From Pseudomonas ceruminis (GTDB lineage Bacteria > Pseudomonadota > Gammaproteobacteria > Pseudomonadales > Pseudomonadaceae), in assembly GCF_021602025.1 (NCBI RefSeq), contig NZ_BQHW01000012.1, positions 96,022 to 160,021 on the forward strand: 64,000 bases of DNA, read 5' to 3'. Shown here piece by piece: positions 1 through 13,292 of the stretch. Position 1 is the first letter of the stretch. Each line of letters opens with the position of its first letter. The position numbers and the translations under genes are program-made. The notes under the pieces are model-generated. The model had not been told where the DNA came from and ran no database searches. It saw only the letters and a list, made by a program, of their open reading frames with translations.

Positions 1-698
1 TTGATGCGGTTGATCTCCTCGCCCAGGTATTCCCACACCACGCGGGTACAGGCAGGGTTGCGGCGGTCGCCGCTGGAAACCCCGGTCTTCAGGCCATTCA
101 GGCGGGTGATGCGGCTCTTGAAGCTGGGGATCAGGACGGTCTGGCTCATCTCGTTCAAGGTCAGCGACTCGTAGTCGATGAGGAACATCCGGTCCTGCAA
201 CTGGAACGCCGCGCCCAGGTAACGGCAGCGTACTTCGGCATGCTGGTCGGTGGCGCTGGAGCGCTCCTGACGCTCCTGGCGCTCGAACAGGAACTGGCCA
301 CGCTCCTCGCGCAAGTGCACCAGCGACACCAGGATCGTGCCCGGTACCGACATGCAGTTGGAATACTCGAAGTAGTAACCGCAATAACGCGAAAGGTTGC
401 CAGCATGCTCATGCAATGGCCGGAACAGTTCGCTGATCGGGTCGCTTGGCTGATCGGCCAACGCGGTCACCCGCGCGCCTATCAGACGGGTGAACTGTTC
501 GGGCGGCAGGTTCAGTTCGTAATCCTCGACGCCGAAGAAATCGCCGATGCGCTTGAGGTTGAATGCCGTCGGGCGGCTCTGCCCGCTCAGGTACTTGTTG
601 AACTGGGCACGGTTGATCGACAGCTGGCGGCAAACTTCGGAGATAGAGCGGTAGTGGCTGCAGGCCAGTTTAAGGTTGGCAGCGAAATGATCGCTCAT
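1..698 (-). CDS. Cro/CI-type HTH transcriptional regulator (3' end outside window)
   Basis: An open frame starts at an ATG complementary to 696-698 and runs off the left edge, so at least 232 residues are present and the C-terminus is missing. Residues about 5-60 look like a lambda-repressor-type helix-turn-helix (SISEVCRQLSINRAQFNKYL, then a recognition-helix-like segment and FFGVEDYEL). The rest is a mixed domain with no motif I recognise, perhaps a ligand-sensing domain. The gene is divergent from the symporter at 878, with about 180 bp between them. The target is unknown. Confidence 0.8.
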   Translation of the reverse strand, partial: MSDHFAANLKLACSHYRSISEVCRQLSINRAQFNKYLSGQSRPTAFNLKRIGDFFGVEDYELNLPPEQFTRLIGARVTALADQPSDPISELFRPLHEHAGNLSRYCGYYFEYSNCMSVPGTILVSLVHLREERGQFLFERQERQERSSATDQHAEVRCRYLGAAFQLQDRMFLIDYESLTLNEMSQTVLIPSFKSRITRLNGLKTGVSSGDRRNPACTRVVWEYLGEEINRI

Positions 699-877
699 GT
701 TCAGAATCCAGGGTGACGCGAATGACGCCATTGTAGCATCAAGTCGCATCAAGTCAGAGCAACCCGCGAAATTGTAACCACCCTTGTCATAGCCAACCAT
801 GCGCCCCCAACGATAGCGGTGCGCCTGCAGTCCGCTGGTCTTTCCATGCGAAGAATAAGAATCGAGGTCATTTTCCA

Positions 878-2320
878 ATGCTCGAAGCACTCAACGATTT
901 CCTCTCGGGGAAACTTCTTATCGTGCTGATCGTCGGTCTCGGCGGTTACTTCACCGTCCGTTCGCGGTTCGTCCAGTTCCGCCACTTCATCCACATGTTC
1001 GGTGTGTTCAAGGAATCGCTGCGTGGCCAGGCTGGCCAGCTGAGCTCTTTCCAGGCCCTGATGCTGAGCCTTGCTGGCCGCGTTGGTGCCGGTAACATTG
1101 CCGGTGTCGGCATTGCCGTTACCTTGGGTGGCCCAGGCGCGGTGTTCTGGATGTGGGTCACTGCACTGGTGGGCATGGCCAGCAGCTTCTTCGAATGTAC
1201 CCTGGCCCAGGTGTACAAACGCGCCGATGGCGATGGGTTGTACCGCGGCGGCCCGGCCTACTACATCCAGCACGGCTTGAAGCTCAAGAGCATGGCAGTG
1301 GTGTTCTCGATCCTGCTGCTGGTCACCTACGGCTTCGCCTTCATGGGCCTGCAGTCGTACACCGTCACCCACTCGCTGCAAAACGCCTTCGGTTTCGACC
1401 CTAGCCACACCGGTATTGCCCTGGCAGTGCTGCTGGCCATCGTCTTCATCGGGGGTATCAAGCGCATCGCGGCGGTGTCCGACCTGCTGGTCCCGATCAA
1501 GACCCTGGCCTATATCGGCGTGACGCTGTATGTGATCGGCACCCAGATCGAGCACGTTCCGGCCATGCTGGAAACCATCTTCAAGAGCGCCTTCGGCCTC
1601 GACCCGGCATTCGGCGGCCTGCTCGGCAGCGCCATTGTCATGGGTGTGAAACGAGGTGTGTTCGCCAACGAAGCAGGCCTGGGCAGTGCGCCCAACGTCG
1701 CCGCCGTAGCGGCCGTTAAACACCCCGGTGCCCAAGGCGTGGTCCAGGCCTTCAGCGTGTTCCTCGATACCTTCGTGATCTGCACCTGCACCGCGTTGCT
1801 GATCCTGCTGTCGGGCTTCTACACCCCAGGCTTCGAAGGTGATGGCATCGTCCTGACCCAGAACTCGCTGGCCGCCGTGGTCGGTGACTGGGGCCGCCTG
1901 TTCGTCAGCGTCGCCCTGTCGCTGTTCGTGTTCACCTGCATCCTCTACAACTACTACCTGGGCGAGAACAGCCTGCAGTTCCTCAGCCGCAACCGCATTG
2001 TCCTGCTGGGGTTCCGCGCCCTGGTCCTGGCGCTGGTGGTATGGGGCTCGGTGCAGGACCTGTCGACCGTGTTCGCCTTCGCCGACATCACCATGACCTG
2101 CCTGGCCTTCGTCAACCTGGTCGCCCTGGCCCTGCTGTTCAAGGTCGGCATGCGCGTGATGCGTGACTACGACGAGCAGCGCAAAGCCGGCATCAAGCAG
2201 CCGGTGTTCGATTCGGCCAAGTTCGCCGACCTGGACCTGGACCGTAATGCCTGGCCTGCCAATTCACAGGCCGAAACAGCCGCTGACAAAGCCGCCGGCC
2301 AGGTTCAGCCACAGCGCTGA
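878..2320 (+). CDS. Alanine/glycine:cation symporter family protein (AGCS)
   Basis: This is a 480-residue, very hydrophobic inner-membrane protein. It has the AGCS layout: a short N-terminal segment (LSGKLLIVLIVGLGGYFT), the conserved early block with SLAGRVGAGNIAGVG near residues 64-78, and the later FANEAGLGSAPNVAA block. Members of the family import alanine or glycine with Na+ or H+. The C-terminal tail of about 50 residues is hydrophilic. The L-asparaginase gene follows on the same strand 76 bp later, so the pair may serve amino-acid uptake and use. Substrate specificity cannot be read from the sequence. Confidence 0.93.
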   Translation: MLEALNDFLSGKLLIVLIVGLGGYFTVRSRFVQFRHFIHMFGVFKESLRGQAGQLSSFQALMLSLAGRVGAGNIAGVGIAVTLGGPGAVFWMWVTALVGMASSFFECTLAQVYKRADGDGLYRGGPAYYIQHGLKLKSMAVVFSILLLVTYGFAFMGLQSYTVTHSLQNAFGFDPSHTGIALAVLLAIVFIGGIKRIAAVSDLLVPIKTLAYIGVTLYVIGTQIEHVPAMLETIFKSAFGLDPAFGGLLGSAIVMGVKRGVFANEAGLGSAPNVAAVAAVKHPGAQGVVQAFSVFLDTFVICTCTALLILLSGFYTPGFEGDGIVLTQNSLAAVVGDWGRLFVSVALSLFVFTCILYNYYLGENSLQFLSRNRIVLLGFRALVLALVVWGSVQDLSTVFAFADITMTCLAFVNLVALALLFKVGMRVMRDYDEQRKAGIKQPVFDSAKFADLDLDRNAWPANSQAETAADKAAGQVQPQR

Positions 2321-2396
2321 TATCCTCCCCTGCCCAGCCGCCCCGCTCGCGGGCGGCTGCTCTCTCTATCTCCGCTCACGGCTACGGATGCTTTCC

Positions 2397-3386
2397 ATGC
2401 GTGCAGTCACGAATCTCCTCGTCCTCTACACCGGGGGCACCATCGGCATGCTCGAAACGGCTGAAGGCCTGGCGCCGGCCGGTGGTTTCGAAGCGCGGAT
2501 GCGCGAACACTTCGCCCAACTGGCCGATGCGCCCCAGCTGCAATGGTCGCTGCAGGAAATGAACCCGCTGCTCGACAGCGCCAACATGCAACAACACAAC
2601 TGGTTGGCGATGCGCGATGCCATCGTTGCAGCGGTGGACGAAGGTGGCCATGACGGCGTACTGGTATTGCATGGCACCGATACCCTGGCCCATAGCGCCG
2701 CGGCCCTGTCGTTTCTGCTGCTGGGCCTGCCGGCGCCGGTGCTGCTGACCGGCTCGATGCTGCCAGCGGGCGCCCAGGGCAGCGATGCCTGGGATAACCT
2801 CTGCGGCGCCCTGCGCCAGTTTGAACAAGGCCTGGAGGACGGCGTGCAGCTGTATTTCCACGGCCAACGGCTGCACGGCTGCCGTGCCTCGAAACTGCGC
2901 AGCGAAGCGTTCGACGCCTTTGCCGCGTTGCCGCGTCATCGCGAAGGCGTGCGGGCGAGCGATGTGCCTGCTGCCCTGGGTTATCGCCAACAGCGCCAGC
3001 CGGTCAACCTCGCCATCATGCCGGTGTTCCCTGGCCTGCAGGCCGAGCACCTGCGGGTGCTGCTCGACAGTGGCGTGCAAGGGCTGCTGCTTGAATGCTA
3101 CGGCAGTGGTACCGGGCCTTCGGATGACCAGGCGCTCCTCGACGTGCTACGTGCGGCGCGCCAGCGCGGGGTGATGCTGGTTGCCATCAGCCAGTGCCCG
3201 GAGGGGTCGGTGGTGTTCGATACCTATGCGGCCGGCAATCGACTGCGCGCAGCAGGGTTGATCAGCGGGGGCGGTATGACCCGTGAAGCAGCGTTGGCCA
3301 AAGTGTTCGCCTTGCTGGGGGCGGGGCTGGGGGTTGAGGCAGCAGAGCAGTGGTTTGCACTGGACCTTTGTGGGGAGCGGGCCTAG
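2397..3386 (+). CDS. ansA: L-asparaginase, type I (cytoplasmic)
   Basis: The enzyme hydrolyses L-asparagine to aspartate and ammonia. With the start at 2397 the protein is 329 residues. The first catalytic threonine lies in YTGGTIGM (Thr12) and the second catalytic segment is LHGTDTLAHSA. There is no signal peptide, which fits the cytoplasmic type I family rather than the periplasmic type II enzyme. Another in-frame ATG lies 9 bp upstream at 2388, and neither start has a strong ribosome binding site. The symbol is by family only; the gene could equally carry another asparaginase name in close relatives. Confidence 0.9.
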   Translation: MRAVTNLLVLYTGGTIGMLETAEGLAPAGGFEARMREHFAQLADAPQLQWSLQEMNPLLDSANMQQHNWLAMRDAIVAAVDEGGHDGVLVLHGTDTLAHSAAALSFLLLGLPAPVLLTGSMLPAGAQGSDAWDNLCGALRQFEQGLEDGVQLYFHGQRLHGCRASKLRSEAFDAFAALPRHREGVRASDVPAALGYRQQRQPVNLAIMPVFPGLQAEHLRVLLDSGVQGLLLECYGSGTGPSDDQALLDVLRAARQRGVMLVAISQCPEGSVVFDTYAAGNRLRAAGLISGGGMTREAALAKVFALLGAGLGVEAAEQWFALDLCGERA

Positions 3387-3394
3387 GTTCTGCC

Positions 3395-3440
3395 TGGCAG
3401 GGCCTCATCGCCGGCAAGCAGGCTCCCACAGGCCAGGCGC
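3395..3440. repeat. REP-like degenerate palindrome after the asparaginase gene
   Basis: The spacer between the asparaginase stop and tRNA-Sec holds an imperfect palindrome around catcgccggcaagcaggctc. The same core words (atcgccggc, gcaagc, gctcccaca) recur in the spacers at 6950-6985 and 12802-12861. This is the usual look of P. putida REP elements. It may also end transcription for the convergent genes. Confidence 0.5.
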
Positions 3441-3470
3441 AGCACTCAAGGGGCGCTACAGCCATGAAAT

Positions 3471-3566
3471 TGGCGGAAGGCAGCGGGAGTCGAACCTGCC
3501 CGGGAACGGCTGCCGTCCCCAACCGGGTTTGAAGCCCGGCCGCGCCACCGGGCGCGATTGCCTTCC
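3471..3566 (-). tRNA. selC: tRNA-Sec (anticodon TCA)
   Basis: This is a 96-nt tRNA including the encoded CCA (complement of 3471-3473). It has an extended acceptor starting GGAAGG, a long extra arm, and anticodon TCA complementary to 3530-3532 inside a strong GC stem. The 5' end lies only 6 nt past the selB stop, so it may be transcribed with selAB. It carries selenocysteine to the UGA codon of fdoG at 12017-12019. Confidence 0.96.
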
Positions 3567-3572
3567 TTGAAC

Positions 3573-6925
<3,353 letters not shown>

Positions 6926-6947
6926 CTACCTTGTCCATTGTCTGCTT

Positions 6948-6985
6948 GAGCCCCATCGCCGGCTTGCCGACGATGGGGGCAACTC
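6948..6985. repeat. REP-like palindrome between fdhE and selA
   Basis: The spacer contains ccccatcgccggcttgccga followed by cgatgggggc. It forms a hairpin with about an 8-bp stem (ccccatcg/cgatgggg) and the same core as the other REP-like spacers. No T-run follows, so it may act in mRNA processing or stability between fdhE and selA rather than as a terminator. Confidence 0.55.
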
Positions 6986-7004
6986 ATGACGCAAGTGTAG
7001 ACAC

Positions 7005-7955
7005 TCACCCACCACCCGGGGCCAGCATCAGGTTGGGCGCCAGGCGGTGAAAGCCCTCCTCGTCCAACCGGATGTCCAGTGCCAGACTGGCCAGGTCATC
7101 GGCCAGCGCCTCGGCAGCGGCATCGTTCTCCAGATAGTTCTGCTTCAGGTACGTATTGCACCCCGGGCAGCATTCGGCCCGCAGTGGCGCCTTGCCCGGC
7201 GCATGGCGGTCATCCTCCAGGCTGGTGTAACGAAGGTCCTTGCTCGACTCGCAGTACACGCACTTGACCCGCACCACATGCCACTCGCACGCGCACAGAG
7301 AGCAGGCCAGGTAACGCAGGCCATTATGCTTGCCGCGGTTGCGCACCACCCCGGCCATGGCCGGTGAGCCGCACGCTGGGCATTGGGCCAGGCTGGCTGA
7401 AGGCTTGAGTTCCGGTGACGGCAACGCCAGCAGCCAACTTGCCCAGGCCGCCTGCAGCGCGGCACCCAGCAACGGTACCAGTGCAGCCGGCACGGCGTCG
7501 TACTGCCCGGCAAGCAATGCGATGCCCCAGCCCTTTCGCTGGCTTTCATCACTCTCTTGCAGGGCTTGCAACGCAGCGGCCAGCGGCGGCTCAACATCAG
7601 TATGAAAATGCCCGAGCAACGCCTGCAGCCAGACCAGCCATGGCCCTTCGCGCACCAGGCTATCGGCCGCCAGCGGTGGCAAGCCATGGCTTATGCACAG
7701 GCGCTGACGCTCGCCAGCGACCGGTAAACCCCCAGGGGGGTTATCCACAAGCTGCTGCTGAATGCGGCACAGCCGCGCGACCAGCCGCAGGTAGGCGCCA
7801 AGGGCATGCCCTTCGGCCAGGTGCTCGAGCCGCACGGCGCGCAATTCGAAGAGGTTGGCAGGCGGCAGATGCAGAAACGGCGGCATCACTGCCGACGCTT
7901 CGATCTGCCCAGGTTCGAGTATCGTGCTCAAGCGGTCATCCTTCTTTGCTTCCAT
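7005..7955 (-). CDS. fdhE: Formate dehydrogenase accessory protein FdhE
   Basis: FdhE is needed for maturation of respiratory formate dehydrogenase. It is a cytoplasmic iron-binding protein with Cys-x-x-Cys pairs. The product is 316 residues, and the C-terminal half shows the expected cysteine pairs (CPACGSP, CSLCACEW, CVYCESS, CCPGC). The start ATG overlaps the last 20 nt of fdoI, which is consistent with operon translation. No other in-frame ATG lies near the N-terminus. Confidence 0.93.
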   Translation of the reverse strand: MEAKKDDRLSTILEPGQIEASAVMPPFLHLPPANLFELRAVRLEHLAEGHALGAYLRLVARLCRIQQQLVDNPPGGLPVAGERQRLCISHGLPPLAADSLVREGPWLVWLQALLGHFHTDVEPPLAAALQALQESDESQRKGWGIALLAGQYDAVPAALVPLLGAALQAAWASWLLALPSPELKPSASLAQCPACGSPAMAGVVRNRGKHNGLRYLACSLCACEWHVVRVKCVYCESSKDLRYTSLEDDRHAPGKAPLRAECCPGCNTYLKQNYLENDAAAEALADDLASLALDIRLDEEGFHRLAPNLMLAPGGG

Positions 7956-8592
7956 GATTGCTCGGCGTCTTGTCGCCGGTCACTTCGCGGTACCACAGTT
8001 CATGGTGCTTGCGTGCCCAGGCCCGGCTGACCCAGCCATGCAGCATGGCGCCGATCGAGCCCTTGATCCAGATGCCGGCGTAGATGTGCACGATAATGCT
8101 GAGCACCAGCACAAACCCCGCCAGTGCATGTGCCAACGCAGCAAGGCGAATCGAGCCTATATCGAAGAAGTGGCTGAAATACGCCCGCCAGATCACCACG
8201 CCGCTGAGCAACAACACCAGCATGCAGATCAGCAAGGTCCAGAACAGCAGCTTCTGCCCGGCGTTGTATTTGCCGATCGGCGGCACGCCCTCTTCCTTGT
8301 TGAGCATCACACGGTCGATGCGGCGCAGCCACAGGCGGTCGTTGGCGGTAATGAAGTTGGCGCGCCAGAAGCGCAGCACCAGGCCAAGGAAGAATACGAA
8401 CATCGCCACGCCCATGAAGGGATGCAGGATGCGCGTCCACGGCCCACCGCCGAACAGATGGCTAAGCCAGAACAGCGCCGGATGAAACAGCGCCAGTCCG
8501 GAAAGCCCGGCAAGGATGAACAAAATGGCGACGATCCAGTGGTTGGTCCGCTCGTTGGCGTTGTAGCGCAGGATTGGCTTGTTGTCGTTCAT
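7936..8592 (-). CDS. fdoI: Formate dehydrogenase gamma subunit (cytochrome b556)
   Basis: This is the membrane anchor of the respiratory formate dehydrogenase. It takes electrons from the beta subunit through two hemes b to quinone. The product is 218 residues with four hydrophobic segments (roughly 18-36, 55-72, 115-133 and 152-172) and histidines in the first and last helices suited to heme binding. The start overlaps the fdoH stop by 4 nt (ATGA). Confidence 0.94.
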   Translation of the reverse strand: MNDNKPILRYNANERTNHWIVAILFILAGLSGLALFHPALFWLSHLFGGGPWTRILHPFMGVAMFVFFLGLVLRFWRANFITANDRLWLRRIDRVMLNKEEGVPPIGKYNAGQKLLFWTLLICMLVLLLSGVVIWRAYFSHFFDIGSIRLAALAHALAGFVLVLSIIVHIYAGIWIKGSIGAMLHGWVSRAWARKHHELWYREVTGDKTPSNHGSKEG

Positions 8593-9539
8593 GGCCGCTG
8601 CTCCCCTTGCCCACCGGGCCGGTTCGGGTCATAGACATGCACCGACGGGTCGACCTGATGCACGCTCTCGTCGGGTGGCGTGGGGTGCTCGTCCTCCTCG
8701 ACCCGCTGCGGCCCGACCCGGACGTAGTGGAAGAACCCAGCCAACACCGCCGCGCCCATGGCCAGCAGCGCCAGCGGTTTGGTGAACCCTTTCCACAACC
8801 CCACCAAGGGGCTGATCACCGGCTGGTCAGGCAGGCCGGCATACAGCTTCGGTGTGTCGGCATGGTGCAACACGTACATCACGTGGGTGCCACCGACGCC
8901 GTCCGGGTCGTACAGCCCGGCGTTGTCGTAGCCACGCGATTTGAGGTCGACGATACGCTCGGCGGCATGCACTTTCATCTCGTCCTTGCTGCCGAACACG
9001 ATCGCGCCGGTCGGGCAGGTCTTCACGCAGGCCGGCTCCAGGCCCACACTCACACGGTCGGAACACAGGGTGCATTTGTACGCCTTGTGGTCCTTCTGCG
9101 AGATGCGCGGGATGTTGAACGGGCAACCGGTGATGCAATAGCCACAACCGATGCAATGGTCCTGGTTGAAGTCGACGATGCCGTTGGCGTGCTTGATGAT
9201 CGCGCCCGGGCTGGGGCACGCCTTCAGGCAACCGGGGTCGGCGCAGTGCATGCAGCCATCCTTGCGGATCAGCCACTCCAGGTTGCCGTCGTCGCGCTCG
9301 TGCTCGGTGAAACGCATCAGGGTCCAGGTCTCGGCAGTGAGGTCCTGGGGGTTGTCGTAGGTGCCGTGGTTATGGCCGACCTCGTCACGCAGTTCATTCC
9401 ACTCCGAACACGCCACCTGGCAGGCCTTGCAGCCGATGCACTTGGTGGTGTCGATCAGCTTGGCGACTTCCTGCTGCTGGCGTACCGAAGGCGGTACGGT
9501 GGTGGTGGCCGAGCGGGCGATGATGTCTTGGCTGGCCAT
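8589..9539 (-). CDS. fdoH: Formate dehydrogenase beta (iron-sulfur) subunit
   Basis: This electron-transfer subunit carries four [4Fe-4S] clusters. The product is 316 residues. Cysteine motifs appear in order: [14 protein letters not shown], the [14 protein letters not shown] block, [13 protein letters not shown], and CTLCSDRV with CVKTCP. A single transmembrane helix near residue 260 ([18 protein letters not shown]) anchors it in the membrane. The ATG shares one base with the fdoG stop (TGATG). Confidence 0.95.
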   Translation of the reverse strand: MASQDIIARSATTTVPPSVRQQQEVAKLIDTTKCIGCKACQVACSEWNELRDEVGHNHGTYDNPQDLTAETWTLMRFTEHERDDGNLEWLIRKDGCMHCADPGCLKACPSPGAIIKHANGIVDFNQDHCIGCGYCITGCPFNIPRISQKDHKAYKCTLCSDRVSVGLEPACVKTCPTGAIVFGSKDEMKVHAAERIVDLKSRGYDNAGLYDPDGVGGTHVMYVLHHADTPKLYAGLPDQPVISPLVGLWKGFTKPLALLAMGAAVLAGFFHYVRVGPQRVEEDEHPTPPDESVHQVDPSVHVYDPNRPGGQGEQRP

Positions 9540-12500
9540 CAGAGTTTCTCCACTTTGACGAGGAACGACTTGGATTCCGGCGTCTGGGTGTTGCCGTCAC
9601 CGAGGAACGGCACCAAGGTGTTGGTCAGGTAGCCATGCCGGGTCGCGCCGGTGAAGCCCCAGTGCAACGGGATACCGATCTGGTGCACGGTCTGGTTGTT
9701 GACCTGCAGCGGACGAATCCGCTTGGTCACCACCGCCACCGCATCGATGTGCCCGCGCTTGCTCGACACCCGTACCCGATCACCTGCCTTGATGCCTTTC
9801 TCGTTAGCCAGTACCTCGCCGATTTCAACGAACTGCTCGGGTTGGGCAATGGCGTTGAGCCGGCAATGCTTGCTCCAGAAGTGGAAGTGCTCAGTCAGCC
9901 GGTAGGTGGTTGCCGCATAGGGGAACTCATCATGCTTGCCGAGGGTGTCCCACACCGAATCGAAGATCCGCCCGGCCGGGTTGCTGGTGGCCTTCTTGTT
10001 CTGCGGGTGCAGCGGGTTGATGCCGATAGGCGTTTCGAACGGCTCGTAGTGCTCTGGGAACGGGCCTTCGGCCATCTTGTCGATGGCAAAGAACCGCGCC
10101 ACGCCCTCGGGGTTCATGATGAACGGGTTCATCCCCGCTTCCGGGGGCGAGTCGACTTTGAAGTCCGGCACATCGGTGCCGGTCCAGGTCTTGCCGTTCC
10201 ACCACACCAGGCGCTTCTTCTCCGAGTCCCAGGGCTTGCCTTGCGGGTCGCTGGAGGCACGGTTGTAGAGGATGCGACGGTTGGCCGGCCAGGCCCACGC
10301 CCAGTTCTGCACCTGGTGCATGCCGTACGGGTCGCTGTTGTCGCGGCGGGCCATCTGATTACCCTGCTCGGTCCAGCAGCCGGCAAAGATCCAGCAGCCC
10401 GAGGCGGTACTCCCGTCATCCTTGAGCTGGCCGAAACCGGCCAACTGCTGCCCACTCTTGATGACCGCGCCGGTCGGGTCGGTGACATCGGTGACTGCCC
10501 AGCCGTTCATCTCCTTGGCCAGTTCCTCTGGGGACGGCTCTTCAGGGATCTTGTACGGCCAGCTGATGTTCATCATCGCATCAGGGTAAGCACCGCCCTC
10601 GGCCTGGTAGCGTTGGCGCAGGCGCAGGAACAGCTCGCTCATGATGTGCACGTCGGTGCGGGTCTCGCCCGGGCCGTCGGCGCCCTTCCAGTGCCACTGC
10701 AGCCAGCGGCTGCTGTTGACCAACGAGCCGTCTTCTTCAGCGAAACAGGTGGTGGGCAAGCGAATCACTTCGGTCTGGATGCTGGCCGTGTCGACGTCGT
10801 TGAACGGCCCGGCGTTACGCCAGAACTCCGAGGTCTCGGTGGCCAGCGGGTCCATGATCACCAGCCACTTGAGTTTGCCCAAAGCTGCCGTTACGCGGTT
10901 CTTGTCCGGCAACGCGGCAATCGGGTTGAAGCCTTGGCACAGATAGCCGTTGACCTTGCCCTGGCCCATCATCTCGAACATGCGCAGCACGTCGTAGGCC
11001 GGCACATCGAGCTTGGGCAGCCAGTCGTAGCCCCAGTTGTTTTCCGCCGTGGCATTGGCCCCGTACCAGGCCTTCATCAGGCTGACATGGAACTTGCCGT
11101 AGTTCTGCCAATAGGACAGCTGCCCGGGGCGCAGCGGTTTGGAGGCACGCTTGTCGATGAAAGTGGCGTAATCCTGCTCGGCATCCCCGGCCAGGGTCAG
11201 GTAACCCGGCAGCGAATTGGACAGCAGGCCGAGGTCGGTCAGGCCCTGGATGTTGGAGTGCCCGCGCAAGGCATTGACGCCACCGCCAGGCATGCCGACG
11301 TTACCTAGCAGCAGTTGCACCATCGCCGCACTGCGGATGATCTGCGCACCAATCGAATGCTGCGTCCAGCCCAGCGCATAGAGAATCGTCATGGTCTTGC
11401 CCGGGACCGAGCAGGTGGCGATCTCTTCCCAGATCTTCATCATGGCGTCCTGTGGCATGCCACAGGTCATGCTCGCCACTTCCGGGGTGTAGCGGCTGTA
11501 GTGCTGCTTCATCAGCTGATACACGCAGCGCGGGTGCTGCAGGGTCGGGTCGACCTTGGCGAAGCCGTCCTCACCCAACTCGTAACCCCAGCCCGACTTG
11601 TCGGCGTACACACGCTTGGCCGCGTCGTAGCCGCTGAACAGCCCGTCCTCGAAGCCATAGCTCTCTTTGACGATGAACGAGACGTCGGTGTAGTTACGCA
11701 CGTACTCGTGCTGGATCTTGTCGTTGCTCAGCAGGTAGTTGATCAACCCACCCATGAAGGCAATGTCGCTGCCGGTGCGAATCGGCGCGTAGTAATCCGC
11801 CACCGAGGCGGTACGGGTAAACCGCGGGTCGACCACGATCAGCCGCGCCTTGTTGTGCGCCTTGGCCTCGGTCACCCACTTGAAGCCGCACGGGTGCGCT
11901 TCTGCTGCGTTGCCACCCATCACCAGGACCAGATTCGCGTTGGCGATATCTGACCAGTGGTTGGTCATGGCGCCACGGCCGTACGTCGGGGCAAGACTTG
12001 CCACCGTCGGGCCATGTCAGACACGTGCCTGGTTGTCGAACCCCAGCATGCCTGTTGCGCGGACGACCTTGTGGGTCAGGTAACCCGCCTCGCTGGAGGC
12101 GGCTGATGCAGCGAGAAAACCGGTGGTAAGCCAACGGTTGACCGTTTGCCCCTGGGCGTTCTTTTCGATGAAATTGGCGTCGCGGTCCTGCTTCATCAGG
12201 TCAGCGACGCGGTCGAGCGCCTCATCCCAGCTGACCCGCACCCACTCTTTGCTGCCCGGCTTGCGTACTTCGGGGTACTGCAGGCGGCTTGGGCTGTGGA
12301 TGAAGTCCAGCAGGCCTGCGCCTTTCGGGCACAGGGTGCCGCGGTTGACCGGGTGGTCGGCGTCGCCTTCGATATGGATGATGTTCTGTTTGACGTTCTT
12401 GCCCGCATCGCCCTGGCTGTACAGGATCAGGCCGCAGCCGACCGAGCAGTAGGGGCAGGTGTTCCGGGCTTCTTTGGTGTGCGCCAGCTTGAAGTGGCGC

Positions 12501-12607
12501 ACCTGCTCGGCGAACGCGGGCGTGGGGGCCATGCCCAACGCCGCGAGGCTCGAGCCTCCAAGGCCGACGGCGGCGACCTTGAAGAACTGCCGACGGTTCA
12601 GGTCCAT
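9539..12607 (-). CDS. fdoG: Selenocysteine-containing formate dehydrogenase catalytic subunit
   Basis: This is the periplasm-facing molybdopterin enzyme that oxidises formate to CO2. The frame is interrupted by a TGA at 12017-12019, codon 197, which reads as selenocysteine: the flanks ARV and [20 protein letters not shown] match the Sec site of FdnG/FdoG, and selA, selB and selC lie in the same cluster. Total length is 1022 residues including Sec. The N-terminus has a twin-arginine signal (RRQFFK at 5-10, ending near AFA). A [4Fe-4S] motif CPYCSVGC follows. A conventional gene call splits the gene into two parts or starts it too far upstream. Confidence 0.96.
11988..12005 (-). promoter_or_regulatory. 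Bacterial SECIS element in fdoG mRNA
   Basis: Eleven nucleotides after the UGA there is an 18-nt hairpin that reads GGTGGCAAGTCTTGCCCC in the mRNA sense. GGCA pairs with TGCC, and an outer GG/CC pair is separated from it by a bulged T. The apical loop holds the G and U that SelB recognises. Bulge position, loop and distance all match the E. coli fdhF and fdnG elements as I know them. Confidence 0.88.
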
Positions 12608-12641
12608 CGTGCACTCCTGATCAGATAGTGGACGCACGGAA

Positions 12642-12779
12642 CATGGCCGGCGTCTCCTGGTAGTCACGGTGGCGGTTTTTGACGGCCGCCAATGGGTAAG
12701 ACTAGTCAAGAATCGGGAAGGTGTGGTGACTTGGGTCACATGGGCGGTGGGGGGCGTTATGGTCGCCAGGTGCATGGCT
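12642..12779 (+). repeat. Direct repeat copy A, upstream of fdoG
   Basis: About 130 bp here resemble copy B at 13565-13688 in the same orientation (core tagtcacggtggcggttt). On the plus strand the 5' end of the element reads GGC GTC TCC TGG TAG, that is GVSW-stop, exactly like the last codons of the small gene at 13293-13586. Copy A therefore looks like the 3' tail of a lost sister gene plus its downstream region. It also contains the palindrome gtgac-ttgg-gtcac (12726-12739). Confidence 0.75.
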
Positions 12780-12801
12780 TGGGTTTTATGGGGATGCGCA
12801 A

Positions 12802-12861
12802 ATCGAGCGCCGCCCGCGCGGCGCATCGCGGGGCAAGCCCGCTCCCACATTTGTTGCAACG
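12802..12861. repeat. Left arm of a perfect 60-bp inverted repeat (REP-like)
   Basis: These 60 bases are the exact reverse complement of 12992-13051. They contain REP-style words (gcgccgcccgcgcggcgc, then ggggcaagcccgctcccaca). The arms are 130 bp apart, and nothing in between looks coding. Confidence 0.9.
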
Positions 12862-12991
12862 TGCCATGGCCTGATAGGCCATAGTTGTCAGCCTTGTTGG
12901 CTCGACGAGATATTTCGGCTGGCACTGCTGCCGCCTCACCTGTCTTAAGTCATGCACCAGGGCGAACAACCATGGCCTGTCTGGAACGGCG
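12862..12991. other. Non-coding spacer inside the inverted repeat
   Basis: I see no credible gene. Short palindromes such as ggcctgataggcc and repeated catggcct words sit near both ends. Together with 12608-12801 and 13052-13292 this makes a gene-free stretch of almost 700 bp that consists mostly of repeat elements plus the fdoG promoter region. Confidence 0.6.
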
Positions 12992-13051
12992 CGTTGCAAC
13001 AAATGTGGGAGCGGGCTTGCCCCGCGATGCGCCGCGCGGGCGGCGCTCGAT
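12992..13051. repeat. Right arm of the perfect 60-bp inverted repeat
   Basis: This is the exact reverse complement of 12802-12861. The pair could fold as a long cruciform or RNA hairpin, and is arranged like a paired REP element (REPIN/BIME). Confidence 0.9.
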
Positions 13052-13292
13052 CTCATGGGCGCTGAATGTTTTGAGCCAAACACATCGGGCCCCACCCCAT
13101 TTCCTGCCATGGGAATTATCCTACGCGCGCTGTTGAAGTGTCGCTGTTGTCGGGGAAACGCCTCAGGGATACCGTTTTCCGGTCGTGAAAAAGATGGTCC
13201 CAGACCCACCCCGCCGCAAACCCATCCCCCCCATTCACTGGTAGCGCACGTTCATGATCGGCTCTACGGCCAACGGGTCGAGGACTGACGGC

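Noticed and set aside
749-1735. 328-residue minus-strand frame opposite the symporter
   Set aside because: Shadow of the symporter gene; no motif and no ribosome binding site.
12608-12925. Upstream extension of the fdoG frame
   Set aside because: It translates repeat sequence (REP words). The true start is MDLNRRQFF with its Tat signal at 12607.
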